Below are positions 44,291 to 52,642 of a stretch of DNA of 64,000 nucleotides, one piece after another. The DNA comes from Pseudomonas viridiflava. GTDB lineage: Bacteria > Pseudomonadota > Gammaproteobacteria > Pseudomonadales > Pseudomonadaceae. Within the stretch, counting starts at the first letter, position 1. Every line of letters starts with the position of its first letter. Made by a program: the position numbers and the translations under genes. A model generated the notes under the pieces. That model did not search any database, had not been told where the DNA came from, and worked only from the letters and a program-made list of their open reading frames with translations. Location: assembly GCF_900583165.1 (NCBI RefSeq), contig NZ_UTKY01000038.1, positions 62,001-126,000 on the forward strand, read 5' to 3'.

Positions 44291-45184
44291 TCAAGCAATA
44301 GCGCGTGTGTCATGCGGGACTTCAGTCTTGCCCGCTTGCTGCAAGTCAATCCATGCATTGAGGTTAGCGCCGAGCATACCCTTTCGCCACATCAGCCAGG
44401 TGGTCGCAGTGGCAAAAGGCCCTGTGAGCGGATGAACGGACACACTGTCTTTGCCAGGCAGGCTGTCGAGCATGGATTCGGCCATCAAGGCCACGCCAGA
44501 ACCCGCAATCACGCAGGCCAGCATGCCTTGATAAGACTCGATCTCAATCGCCCGGCCCATGGCGACGTGCTCGTGGGAAAACCACGTTTCCAGGCGTGTT
44601 CGATAAGCGCAGCTACGTCGGAACGTGAACACCGAACGCCCTTCTACATCCTGCGGCCCGCGCACTGGCGGGTGATCGGCTTCGCAGATCAGCACCAGAC
44701 GCTCCTCGCACAGGGCTATACCGTCAAGGGAGGCGATTGTAATGGGGCCGTCCACAAATGCCGCGTCCAGGCGTCCGGTAAGCAGACCTTCCAATAATTC
44801 ACCACTGGGCGCCGATTGCACCTGAAGGTTCACCATCGGATAAGCCTTGTGATAGCCGGCCAGCAACTTTGGCAAATGAACCGCGGCCGTGCTGTACATG
44901 CTGCCCAGCACAAATTCGCCGGCCGGCTGCCCACCTTGTACGGCGCCATGGGCTTCGTCGTGCAAGGCCAGTAGCCGGGTGCTGTAGTCCAGCAATACCT
45001 TGCCGGCGGGTGAAAGCTGCAAGCGCTGGCGCTCACGTACAAATAGCTCAACACCCAACTGTTCCTCCATTTGCTTGAGTCGGGTAGACAGGTTCGACGG
45101 CACACGATGCAGGCGCTCGGCTGCGCGAGTGATAGAGCCCTCCTCTGCCACGGCCTGGAAAATGCGCAATTGACTGAACTCCAT
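44291..45184 (-). CDS. LysR-family transcriptional regulator
   Basis: This 297-residue protein has the LysR winged helix (MEFSQLRIFQAVAEEGSITR, then SNLSTRLKQMEEQLG) and a typical effector-binding domain (residues 90-290). The ATG at 45184 has GGAG 6 bases upstream. An in-frame TTG four codons earlier overlaps it. It is divergent from an MFS gene 104 bases away, which is its likely target. Weak TTGA/TCAA half-sites occur between them. Confidence 0.85.
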   Translation of the reverse strand: MEFSQLRIFQAVAEEGSITRAAERLHRVPSNLSTRLKQMEEQLGVELFVRERQRLQLSPAGKVLLDYSTRLLALHDEAHGAVQGGQPAGEFVLGSMYSTAAVHLPKLLAGYHKAYPMVNLQVQSAPSGELLEGLLTGRLDAAFVDGPITIASLDGIALCEERLVLICEADHPPVRGPQDVEGRSVFTFRRSCAYRTRLETWFSHEHVAMGRAIEIESYQGMLACVIAGSGVALMAESMLDSLPGKDSVSVHPLTGPFATATTWLMWRKGMLGANLNAWIDLQQAGKTEVPHDTRAIA

Positions 45185-45287
45185 ACCTTTCTCCAAAACT
45201 GAACAAGTTGATCACTATTATTCAATTTTACAGAAAGTCAATCAGCTTTAGCCTGAGGGTATTCGCTTACCCGCAGGAAACCTGAAC

Positions 45288-46463
45288 ATGTCACCCCTGA
45301 TCCGCTTATTCGCTAGCTTTATCGCCCTGATGATGGCCATGGGCATTGGTCGCTTCGCCCTCACCCCGCAAGTGCCGCATTTGCTCAGCGAAGGCCAGAT
45401 CGACCTGACCGGCGCAGGCTTGATCGCGGCGGCCAACTACCTGGGGTATTTCGTGGGGGCGGTGGATTCGATTTTTGCCCGCAGTCACCACCACGTTCGC
45501 GGCCGCCTGTATGGCGGGTTGTGGTTGTGTGTGCTGCTGACCCTGGCCTCTTATTGGGCCCATGGTTTCTGGCCGCACCTGCTGTTGCGCTTTGGTACAG
45601 GCGTCGCCAGTGCCTGGGCGCTGGTGATGATCACCAGTCTCAGCCAGCCGCTGGCACTCGCGGCCGGGCGCCCGCGCATGGGCGCCCTGGTATTTGCCGG
45701 GCCGGGGTTGGGCATCCTATTGACCGGGTTGCTGGCGCTGGGCTCTAACCTGATGGGACAAACCTCGGCCACACTGTGGTTGGTGTATGGCGTGGTCGCG
45801 CTACTGATGCTGTTGGCGATCCTGCCGTTTCTTCCACAACCAAGCCTGACAACCGCTGCTGAGGCGAAGGCCGGCGCTAATGAAAGCATTGCACACCTGT
45901 GCTGGATCTATTTCCTGTTCGGTTTGGGCTACATCATCCCAGCGACCTTTTTGTCGCAGATGGCCAGCGCGCAATTCAAGGGCGCCTGGCAAGCCGATCT
46001 GTTCTGGCCGTGCTTTGGCCTGGCGGCAGCGATTGGCGTAGGGGTGGCGAGCCTGCGCCGCAAAGATCCGCAAACCACCCGGCGATGGTTAATGACGACC
46101 TTATGGCTGCAAGCTGCCGGAGTGTTTGCATGCCTGCTGGGCAATAGCTGGGGACTGGCACTGGGAGTATTGCTGTGCGGCGCGCCATTCCTGGCCTGCA
46201 TGCAGTTGGTGATGGCCAGACTGCGGGACGTCGCGCCCCACGGCTATCAGCGCAGCACCGGCGTGCTCACCGCCAGCTTTGCCATCGGCCAATTGGGCGG
46301 GCCTCTGCTGGCGTCAGTAAGTAGTCACCTGAATGGCGACTTGAAACCGGCGCTGATGATCGCTGGTGCAGGTTTGCTGGTCGCCGGCTTTCTGGAATGG
46401 GGCCGCAACGGAATCAGAGAACCCATCGGAACAGGGTCTTCGCTCAGTAACGGCGCGCAGTAA
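45288..46463 (+). CDS. YbfB/YjiJ-family MFS transporter
   Basis: This 391-residue protein has twelve membrane segments and starts SPLIRLFASFIALMMAMGIG, then RFALTPQVPHLLSEGQIDLT and LIAAANYLGYFVGA, as in the YbfB/YjiJ MFS group. AGGAAA precedes the ATG. Being divergent from a LysR gene suggests inducible export of a metabolite. The substrate is unknown. Confidence 0.85.
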   Translation: MSPLIRLFASFIALMMAMGIGRFALTPQVPHLLSEGQIDLTGAGLIAAANYLGYFVGAVDSIFARSHHHVRGRLYGGLWLCVLLTLASYWAHGFWPHLLLRFGTGVASAWALVMITSLSQPLALAAGRPRMGALVFAGPGLGILLTGLLALGSNLMGQTSATLWLVYGVVALLMLLAILPFLPQPSLTTAAEAKAGANESIAHLCWIYFLFGLGYIIPATFLSQMASAQFKGAWQADLFWPCFGLAAAIGVGVASLRRKDPQTTRRWLMTTLWLQAAGVFACLLGNSWGLALGVLLCGAPFLACMQLVMARLRDVAPHGYQRSTGVLTASFAIGQLGGPLLASVSSHLNGDLKPALMIAGAGLLVAGFLEWGRNGIREPIGTGSSLSNGAQ

Positions 46464-46475
46464 TCTTTTACACAA

Positions 46476-46874
46476 TCACCGCCGCACCCGATGTGCACAC
46501 AGATAGCCAACCGTGCAAGACGCTGCCGTCAGGAAGGTGCCCCAAACCATGTCCATTACAGCCAAGCCTGCGGACCAACCCTGCAAGGTGGCCCAGTTGC
46601 TCAGGTCATAAGTGCCATAGGCCACGAGCCCCAACAACGCGCCTAAACGCGCCGCACGCTGCCAACTGACACTGGGCAGAACGACAAACACTACGCAACC
46701 GAAGACATACAGGAGATAGAAGAGCACTGCAGGCAACAACCGAGGCTGATCCAGCATCAGTGAGCCCAACAGAGATTTGTACGTAGGGCCCATCAGCACG
46801 CCGAGCCAGAGGCCGTCGAGCACCAAAAATGCGAGCAAGGTGCCGAGGTAGGCAAAGAGGGATTTTCTAGGCAT
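46476..46874 (-). CDS. DUF2177 family membrane protein
   Basis: This 132-residue protein has four membrane helices: MPRKSLFAYLGTLLAFLVLD, GLWLGVLMGPTYKSLLG, LFYLLYVFGCVVFVVLPSVS and VAYGTYDLSNWATLQGW. The GLWLGV and YDLSNWATL motifs mark DUF2177. The ATG at 46874 was chosen. A 15-codon extension runs into a REP. Function unknown. It is convergent with the MFS gene. Confidence 0.85.
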   Translation of the reverse strand: MPRKSLFAYLGTLLAFLVLDGLWLGVLMGPTYKSLLGSLMLDQPRLLPAVLFYLLYVFGCVVFVVLPSVSWQRAARLGALLGLVAYGTYDLSNWATLQGWSAGLAVMDMVWGTFLTAASCTVGYLCAHRVRR

Positions 46875-46886
46875 CGCGATGATCTC

Positions 46887-46910
46887 TGTAGGAGCCGGCT
46901 GGCTCCTACA
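46887..46910. repeat. short perfect REP-type palindrome
   Basis: TGTAGGAGCC and GGCTCCTACA are perfect 10-base arms around GGCT. It lies just upstream of the DUF2177 start. Confidence 0.75.
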
Positions 46911-46926
46911 GAAGAGCAAAACGCAC

Positions 46927-47763
46927 TCAGCTTAGTTCAATGCGATCCGAGTGAATCACAATCTGGCCCTGTTTGTAGAGGGCACCGATGGCCTTCTTGA
47001 AGTTGCCCTTGCTCACGCCGAACAAATTGCTGATCACGGCCGGGTCGCTTTTGTCGCTGACCGGCAGGCTGCCATTGTTTTCACGCAACTTGGCGAGGAT
47101 CTTCGAGTTCAGGCTGGAGGCCGCCTCCTGGCCGACAGGTTGCAAGCTCAGGCTGATGTTGCCATCGGCGCGGATCTCTTTGATAAAGCCTTTTTCTTCC
47201 TTGCCCGGGCGCAGGAACTTGAACACTTCGTTCTTGTGGATCAGGCCCCAGTGCTTGTTGTTGATGATCGCCTTGAAGCCCATGTCGGTGGCTTCGGCCA
47301 CCAGCAGATCAACCTCTTGGCCCACTTGGTAGTTGGCCGGCGTCTTGTCCAGGTAACGGTCCAGGCGCGCAGTGGCGGTGATGCGCTTGGTATGCTTGTC
47401 GAGGTAGACATGCACCACGCAGTATTCACCGGCGGTCATCTGGCGCTTTTCTTCCGAATACGGCAGCAACAGGTCTTTAGGCAAACCCCAATCGAGAAAT
47501 ACACCAATGCTGTTGACTTCGACGACTTTCAAACTGGCGAACTCGCCTACTTGAACTTTGGGCTTTTCAGTGGTGGCGATAAGTTTGTCATCGCTGTCCA
47601 GATAAATGAAAACGTTAAGCCAATCTTCATCTTCACTGGGAATATCTTTGGGGATATACCGATTGGGCAAGAGGATTTCACCGTCTTGCGCACCGTCCAG
47701 GTACAAACCAAAGTTAGTGTGTTTAACCACTTGCAAGCTGTTGTAGCGCCCGACTAAAGCCAT
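46927..47763 (-). CDS. CvfB-like S1-domain RNA-binding protein
   Basis: This 278-residue protein has two to three S1-like beta barrels (FGLYLDGAQDGEILLPNRYI, then IGVFLDWGLPKDLLLPYSEE and MGFKAIINNKHWGLIHKNEV) and a C-terminal winged helix (SNLFGVSKGNFKKAIGALYK). This is the CvfB/YitL layout. In Staphylococcus CvfB binds RNA and affects virulence gene expression. In Pseudomonas the role is unknown. Confidence 0.86.
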   Translation of the reverse strand: MALVGRYNSLQVVKHTNFGLYLDGAQDGEILLPNRYIPKDIPSEDEDWLNVFIYLDSDDKLIATTEKPKVQVGEFASLKVVEVNSIGVFLDWGLPKDLLLPYSEEKRQMTAGEYCVVHVYLDKHTKRITATARLDRYLDKTPANYQVGQEVDLLVAEATDMGFKAIINNKHWGLIHKNEVFKFLRPGKEEKGFIKEIRADGNISLSLQPVGQEAASSLNSKILAKLRENNGSLPVSDKSDPAVISNLFGVSKGNFKKAIGALYKQGQIVIHSDRIELS

Positions 47764-48086
47764 TTCAAATACCCTCGTTACGTGGGCAGCATTCTACCCG
47801 AGTTTGCGCCCGCCACGCGCGCGCGCCTGAAAAATCACGGGCTTGGGCGGCGCTTCAATGGCACCGCCCCGCTCGTCCGATCAATCGGCGTGATGTCGCC
47901 GGGGCAAAACCTGGCTATTACCCCATGGTTCCCAGTTAAAACAGTAAGTTAGGGAGTTATTTCAACAGTGAACTTTGACGCTTTTGCGTGCTTCCAGTAA
48001 TTCTCCGGGGATATTTACCAAGCAATTGTCAAGTATTTCCTGTACGATGCCTGGCCAAGTTAATTTTCTACAGGTTAGTGGCCGCC
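47764..48086. other. intergenic region, no gene seen
   Basis: The 323 bases between the CvfB-like gene and the 59-residue gene contain no good ORF start. An AT-rich stretch at 47935-47975 and ATTTCC-TGTACGAT around 48037-48050 may hold the downstream promoter. Nothing else was recognised. Confidence 0.5.
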
Positions 48087-48266
48087 ATGCGCGTAAAAGC
48101 ATCCAACAGCAAAGCAAAGCCCGCTCCCGCCGTTGAAACCAGCGAATCGATCAACAGCCAGATTGCTGCGTTCCTCAAGTCCGGCGGCGAAATCCAGCAA
48201 ATTGCCAAAGGCGTGAGCGGCCAGACTTTCGGCCCGTCCAAGCAGATCAGCCTGGGTAAAAAGTAA
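48087..48266 (+). CDS. small basic conserved protein of 59 residues
   Basis: The protein reads MRVKASNSKAKPAPAVETSE followed by SINSQIAAFLKSGGEIQQIA, then KGVSGQTFGPSKQISLGKK. It has a disordered basic N-terminus and a short helix, then a conserved GGEIQxI and ISLGKK ending. Similar short proteins occur widely in Pseudomonas and are sometimes annotated as transcriptional regulators, which I cannot support. The ribosome-binding site is weak. Function unknown. Confidence 0.65.
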   Translation: MRVKASNSKAKPAPAVETSESINSQIAAFLKSGGEIQQIAKGVSGQTFGPSKQISLGKK

Positions 48267-48472
48267 CACCGCGCAACACACCTGGTCCCTAAGCGCCTTG
48301 CCATCAAGGCGCTAGGACTAGAGCCCGAACGACCCACCTAACGCATTCATCTTCGTGTCAATCGACGAACGGGCCTCACCTCTCGGCATTCGCCGGTATG
48401 CTTGCACACGTCTAGCACGGGCATCTGCCCGACTTTCCCCGTTACTGCTCCTCGCTTTTCATGGAGTGAAGC

Positions 48473-49195
48473 ATGTTCAAACCCTGCATATTCCTGGTCA
48501 CTGCCCTGGCAGCCAGCCCCCTTGCCGAAGCGCAGATCTTTCAGCGCGAATTGGGCGACTTCGACCTGAAATTGGGCACGACCCCGAGCCGAAGCATGGC
48601 CCAGGGCCTGGTCAAACCCACTTCGCCGGGCAGTGACTCGTTCCATGGAGGGCTGGACCTCAGCCACGACAGTGGCCTGTATTTCGGCCAGTTCTCTCCA
48701 AACATGGGGCTGTCTTCCGCCAGCACCCTTGAAGTGGATTCCTACATGGGCTTCAAACGCCCCTTCGATCAGACCCTGGGCTATGAAGTCGGGCTGATCC
48801 ACTACAGCTACCCTAAGCTCAGCCCCCTCGATAGCCAGGAGTTCTATGGCGGCCTTAACCTACTCGGCAACCGTTTCGGCGCATCGTTCAGCAATGACCC
48901 AGACCGCCAGGACAGCACGCTCTTCGCCGACCTCGGCGGCACCCAGCCCTTTGGGATCGGTGTCAGCATGAAGTACACCACCCATCAGTTGGGCAGCCCG
49001 GTTTCAGTGGAAGGCGGCTCCATCAGCACCTTCAGCGATTGGTCGGTGCAATTCTCGCGGCAGTGGATGGGCGTTGACCTCAACCTGATCTACAGCGATT
49101 CCAGCCTCAGCGGCGGCGATTGTTCGGCCTACTCCGGACACAATTCGCAATGCGATGGGCTGTTGACCTTAAAGGCTGCGCGGACGTTTTATTGA
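48473..49195 (+). CDS. TorF-family putative outer-membrane porin
   Basis: This 240-residue protein has a signal peptide (MFKPCIFLVTALAASPLAEA) and a short beta barrel. FHGGLDLSHDSGLYFGQFSP, then EVDSYMGFKRPFDQTLGYEV and SRQWMGVDLNLIYSDSSL match TIGR02001/TorF. The two cysteines in GGDCSAYSGHNSQCDGL probably form a disulfide. It ends in a terminal Tyr-containing strand. It stands alone on this strand. Confidence 0.83.
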   Translation: MFKPCIFLVTALAASPLAEAQIFQRELGDFDLKLGTTPSRSMAQGLVKPTSPGSDSFHGGLDLSHDSGLYFGQFSPNMGLSSASTLEVDSYMGFKRPFDQTLGYEVGLIHYSYPKLSPLDSQEFYGGLNLLGNRFGASFSNDPDRQDSTLFADLGGTQPFGIGVSMKYTTHQLGSPVSVEGGSISTFSDWSVQFSRQWMGVDLNLIYSDSSLSGGDCSAYSGHNSQCDGLLTLKAARTFY

Positions 49196-49260
49196 TGAGC
49201 TGAACTGTCGCCCCCGGCGTGGGTTCACATGCATTAATTCCCTCTGTGAAGGACTCGCCC

Positions 49261-50127
49261 ATGCTGCGTCGGCTCAAACTCCTGATGGTATTGCTGACCC
49301 TGAGCCTGGCGCTCACCGCCTGCAATCGCGTGGGCCTGGCCTACCGCAATCTGGATGTGATCATTCCCTGGACCCTCAACGACTATCTGGACATGAACGC
49401 CGGGCAGAAGGACTGGTTCAACGACAAACTCAAGGAACACCTGGCCTGGCACTGCACCACCCAATTGCCAGGCTACCTCGACTGGCTCGACCGCTTGCAA
49501 CAGATGGTCGACGACAATCAAGTAACCGACGCGGCACTTAAGGCTCGCACCGCTGAGGCCAAGGAGGCGATCGCCGAGACCGCCCGCATCATCACCCCCT
49601 CGGCCATAGAACTGCTCCAGGGCCTGGACGACCTACAGGTCAAGGAGATGAACGACGCCTTGGCCAAAGACCTGCGCAAACGCCAGGACGAATACCTCAA
49701 GCCGCCACTTGCGCAACAGATCAAGGATCGCGCCGATCGCATGCGCAAACGCCTGGATGCCTGGATAGGCCCGCTCAGCGCCACTCAACAGCAGCGCGTC
49801 ATGGACTGGTCCACTGCACTGGGCAATCAGAACGAGGCCTGGATCGGCAACCGTGCCCACTGGCAGGCACAATTCATTGATGCCGTGCAACAGCGCAAGG
49901 GCGAAGGTTTCCCGAAAAAAATCGAGCAACTGCTGGTAAATCGGGAAAGCCTTTGGACACCGGAATATCGCGAAGCCTATGCCCAAACCGAGGCAGCAGC
50001 GCGCAGCCTGCTAGTGGACTTGATGGCCCAGAGCACGCCGCAACAGCGGCTAAAACTCACACAGAAAATTGACAGTGTGCGCAGCGATTTCAAAGCCTTG
50101 AAATGCCTCAAGAACGCTGGAGTCTAA
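49261..50127 (+). CDS. DUF6279 family lipoprotein
   Basis: This 288-residue protein has a lipobox (LALTACNRVG, Cys21). The remainder is almost entirely helical: LAYRNLDVIIPWTLNDYLDM, then LGNQNEAWIGNRAHWQAQFI and many charged heptads. The family is conserved in Pseudomonas and its role in the envelope is unknown. The ATG at 49261 is preferred over the upstream in-frame ATG at 49219, which would precede the signal peptide with polar residues. Confidence 0.82.
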   Translation: MLRRLKLLMVLLTLSLALTACNRVGLAYRNLDVIIPWTLNDYLDMNAGQKDWFNDKLKEHLAWHCTTQLPGYLDWLDRLQQMVDDNQVTDAALKARTAEAKEAIAETARIITPSAIELLQGLDDLQVKEMNDALAKDLRKRQDEYLKPPLAQQIKDRADRMRKRLDAWIGPLSATQQQRVMDWSTALGNQNEAWIGNRAHWQAQFIDAVQQRKGEGFPKKIEQLLVNRESLWTPEYREAYAQTEAAARSLLVDLMAQSTPQQRLKLTQKIDSVRSDFKALKCLKNAGV

Positions 50128-50219
50128 ATGTGGGAGGGGGCTTGCCCCCGATTGCGATATGTCAGTCAAAGATACTTCAACCGACCCGCTGCTATCGGGG
50201 GCAAGCCCCCTCCCACAGG
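50127..50219. repeat. REPIN directly after the DUF6279 stop codon
   Basis: Convergent REP halves of the GGGGGCTTGCCCCC subtype; the first begins at the last base of the stop codon. It may act as a transcript-end structure. Confidence 0.85.
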
Positions 50220-50236
50220 GTTCTTCGTAGTCCCGA

Positions 50237-50626
50237 TCAGGCGATTTGGGCCTTGGAGGCCACCTCGGCAAATGTCGCCGGGTCCAGCGCATCCGCCTGC
50301 TCATCCAACACCTGACGCGGATGGTCATTGCCAGGGATCGAGCTGTCGATCAGGGCCAGCAGCTGCGCACCCAATGGCGTCAAAATGAAGTTCTCACCAT
50401 TGCCACCCTCCTCCTCAGGCCGCGATTCAATGAAGCCACGCTTAAACAACAGCGCCTCATAATCCGCAGCCGTCTTTTTCAGCGTATCCAGATTCCCAGT
50501 GGACTCGCCCGCCGTGGCCTTCTCGGCCGCTTCCTGCTCGGCGTATTTGCGCGGTGCGAAACTGCCCTCACCGTTCTGCACTTCGTGCAGTAAACGCTCG
50601 ATCAGATCCCAGTTGTAAGTCGTCAT
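50237..50626 (-). CDS. winged-helix-like protein (DUF2513-like) of 129 residues
   Basis: The protein begins MTTYNWDLIERLLHEVQNGE. Residues 60-115 contain DYEALLFKRGFIESRPEEEG and FILTPLGAQLLALID, a winged-helix-type layout similar to DUF2513 phage/host proteins. The start was chosen at 50626 (AGGAGG upstream). A longer frame has no signal. Function unknown. Confidence 0.68.
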   Translation of the reverse strand: MTTYNWDLIERLLHEVQNGEGSFAPRKYAEQEAAEKATAGESTGNLDTLKKTAADYEALLFKRGFIESRPEEEGGNGENFILTPLGAQLLALIDSSIPGNDHPRQVLDEQADALDPATFAEVASKAQIA

Positions 50627-50780
50627 CCTGATTCCTCCTGCAGGCCAAAGGAAAGTAGCCCGTCTGAAAATGGGACACTCCACGTCAATCGCCGTTCAGC
50701 CTGACTGACGGGCGTGAGTTCTCTGAACTTTCCAGACGTTCGCGCCCTCAACTGCGTATAACCGCCAAGGAGGTCCTACC

Positions 50781-51056
50781 ATGAAAACCCTGTTGAATCT
50801 GGCCATCGCCGCCACATTGCTGAGCGCCCTGCCCGCCTGGGCCTGCACGCCGGAAGAGGCCACACAAAAACGTGAACAGCTGGCAGAGAAGGTCAAGAGT
50901 GTGACCGAGCACAATCCGGAGAAAGCCAAAGAGATCAATGAAGAGTTACGCAAGATGGATGTGGATACCGCCTCTGCCGACTTGCCCGACAAGTGCCAGT
51001 TGATCGAGCAACGTCTTAAAGACCTGGACGAAGCGGCCGCTAAAGCCAAAAGTTAA
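50781..51056 (+). CDS. small exported protein of 91 residues
   Basis: A signal peptide (MKTLLNLAIAATLLSALPAW) is cut near AWA-C. The mature part is a charged helix rich in Lys and Glu (PEEATQKREQLAEKVKSVTE, then KCQLIEQRLKDLDEAAAKAK) with two Cys residues likely forming a disulfide. GGAGG lies 8 bases before the ATG. It is a periplasmic protein of unknown function, followed directly by a terminator. Confidence 0.75.
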   Translation: MKTLLNLAIAATLLSALPAWACTPEEATQKREQLAEKVKSVTEHNPEKAKEINEELRKMDVDTASADLPDKCQLIEQRLKDLDEAAAKAKS

Positions 51057-51060
51057 TCGC

Positions 51061-51091
51061 AAAAAAAACCGGACATATGTCCGGTTTTTTT
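51061..51091. terminator. bidirectional terminator between the 91-residue gene and the helicase
   Basis: CCGGACATATGTCCGG (51069-51084) is a perfect 16-bp palindrome flanked by A8 and T7 runs. It serves two convergent genes. Confidence 0.92.
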
Positions 51092-51102
51092 GTGCCTACG
51101 AT

Positions 51103-52449
51103 TTATTCGGCGGCAGGTGCTTCTGGCTTGCGACGCTTGAGCGGGGCCATGCCATCCTTGCTGACGAGCGACAGGTTATCGGTCTTCGGACGGTTGGCGA
51201 TCTTGCGCTTGGTCGGCGACTTGGCGCCGGTTTTCTTCTTGTCGCCCTTGGCGTCGGTCTTTTTCTTCTTCACGCCAACGGCCTTGCCCGACGCCTTGAC
51301 CTTCTTCGGCCCGGTGTAGGTGCCTTTGACTTCCTTGATGGTGCGGCGCTCGAACGACTGCTTGAGGTAGCGCTCGATGCTCGACATCAGATTCCAGTCG
51401 CCGTGGCAGATCAACGAAATGGCCAGGCCATCGTTGCCAGCACGCCCGGTACGGCCAATACGGTGTACGTATTCGTCGCCGCTGCGGGGCATGTCAAAGT
51501 TGATCACCAGGTCCAGGCCGTCCACGTCCAGGCCGCGAGCAGCGACGTCGGTGGCCACCAGGATCTTCACGCCGCCGGCTTTCAGGCGGTCGATGGCCAG
51601 CTTGCGGTCTTTCTGGTCTTTCTCGCCGTGCAGCACGAACGCCTTGTATTCCTGGGCCACCAGGCGGCCGTAGATGCGGTCGGCAGCAGCACGGGTGTTG
51701 GTGAAGACGATGGCCTTCTGGTAGGTCTCATTGGCCAACAGCCAGTTGAGGATCTGCTCTTTGTGCACATTATGGTCGGCGGTAACGATTTGCTGACGCG
51801 TGGTGGCGTTCAGGTCGCTGACGTTGTTGACCTGCAAGTGCTCAGGGTTGTTCAGCACCTTGGCAACCATGTCGCGCAGGGTGGAACCGCCGGTGGTGGC
51901 GGAAAACAGCATGGTTTGCTGGCGATTGACGCATTCTCCCACCAGGCGCTGCACGTCATCGGTAAAGCCCATGTCGAGCATGCGGTCGGCTTCGTCAAGC
52001 ACCAGCACTTCGACTTCCTTGAGATCAAGGTTGCCGGCGTTGAGTTGCTCGATCATGCGGCCCGGCGTGCCGATCAGGATGTCCGGCACCTTGCGCAGCA
52101 TAGCGGCCTGGACCTTGAAGTCTTCGCCGCCGGTGATGATGCCGGACTTGATGAAGGTGAACTGCGAGAAACGCTCCACTTCTTTCAAGGTCTGCTGGGC
52201 AAGCTCACGGGTCGGCAGCAGGATCAGGGTCTTGATGCTCACGCGAACCTTGGCCGGGCCGATCAGGCGATTCAGAACCGGCAAGACAAAAGCAGCGGTC
52301 TTGCCGCTACCGGTTTGAGCCGTCACCCGCAGGTCACGCCCTTCGAGCGCGAGCGGGATGGCCGCTGCTTGCACAGGCGTAGGCTCGACAAATTTAAGCT
52401 CGGCCACGGCTTTGAGCAGGCGTTCGTGCAGGGCGAATTGGGAAAACAC
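51103..52449 (-). CDS. DEAD-box ATP-dependent RNA helicase
   Basis: This 448-residue protein has all core motifs: Q-motif FVEPTPVQAAAIP, AQTGSGKT, PTRELAQ, GTPGRMIEQL, VLDEADRMLD, LFSATT, VATDVAARGLDVDG and HRIGRTGRAG. Residues 385-448 form a Lys-rich tail (VKKKKTDAKGDKKKTG) for RNA binding. The start is GTG at 52449 with GAGG upstream. It resembles SrmB/RhlE-type enzymes. Cold-adaptation or ribosome-assembly roles are typical. Confidence 0.92.
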   Translation of the reverse strand: MFSQFALHERLLKAVAELKFVEPTPVQAAAIPLALEGRDLRVTAQTGSGKTAAFVLPVLNRLIGPAKVRVSIKTLILLPTRELAQQTLKEVERFSQFTFIKSGIITGGEDFKVQAAMLRKVPDILIGTPGRMIEQLNAGNLDLKEVEVLVLDEADRMLDMGFTDDVQRLVGECVNRQQTMLFSATTGGSTLRDMVAKVLNNPEHLQVNNVSDLNATTRQQIVTADHNVHKEQILNWLLANETYQKAIVFTNTRAAADRIYGRLVAQEYKAFVLHGEKDQKDRKLAIDRLKAGGVKILVATDVAARGLDVDGLDLVINFDMPRSGDEYVHRIGRTGRAGNDGLAISLICHGDWNLMSSIERYLKQSFERRTIKEVKGTYTGPKKVKASGKAVGVKKKKTDAKGDKKKTGAKSPTKRKIANRPKTDNLSLVSKDGMAPLKRRKPEAPAAE

Positions 52450-52642
52450 GGGTGCTACCTCGAAGAAATACAAAATATCAGCGGCATAGGGTACCGGTTT
52501 CGCGCGTCCAAACCGAGTTTCTTTACGCGAACGGTGCTAATCAGCTGCTTTTTTGTCAGGACATTTGTCCAAAGCGTCAACTTTGTCGCACTTCAATGCT
52601 CTAATCGCCCCGTCTTGTTCAACAGAAGAATCGGTTTCACCC

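Noticed and set aside
45185..45287. LysR dyad between the LysR gene and the YbfB-type MFS gene
   Set aside because: Only a 4-base TTGA/TCAA pair was found, too weak to list as a feature.
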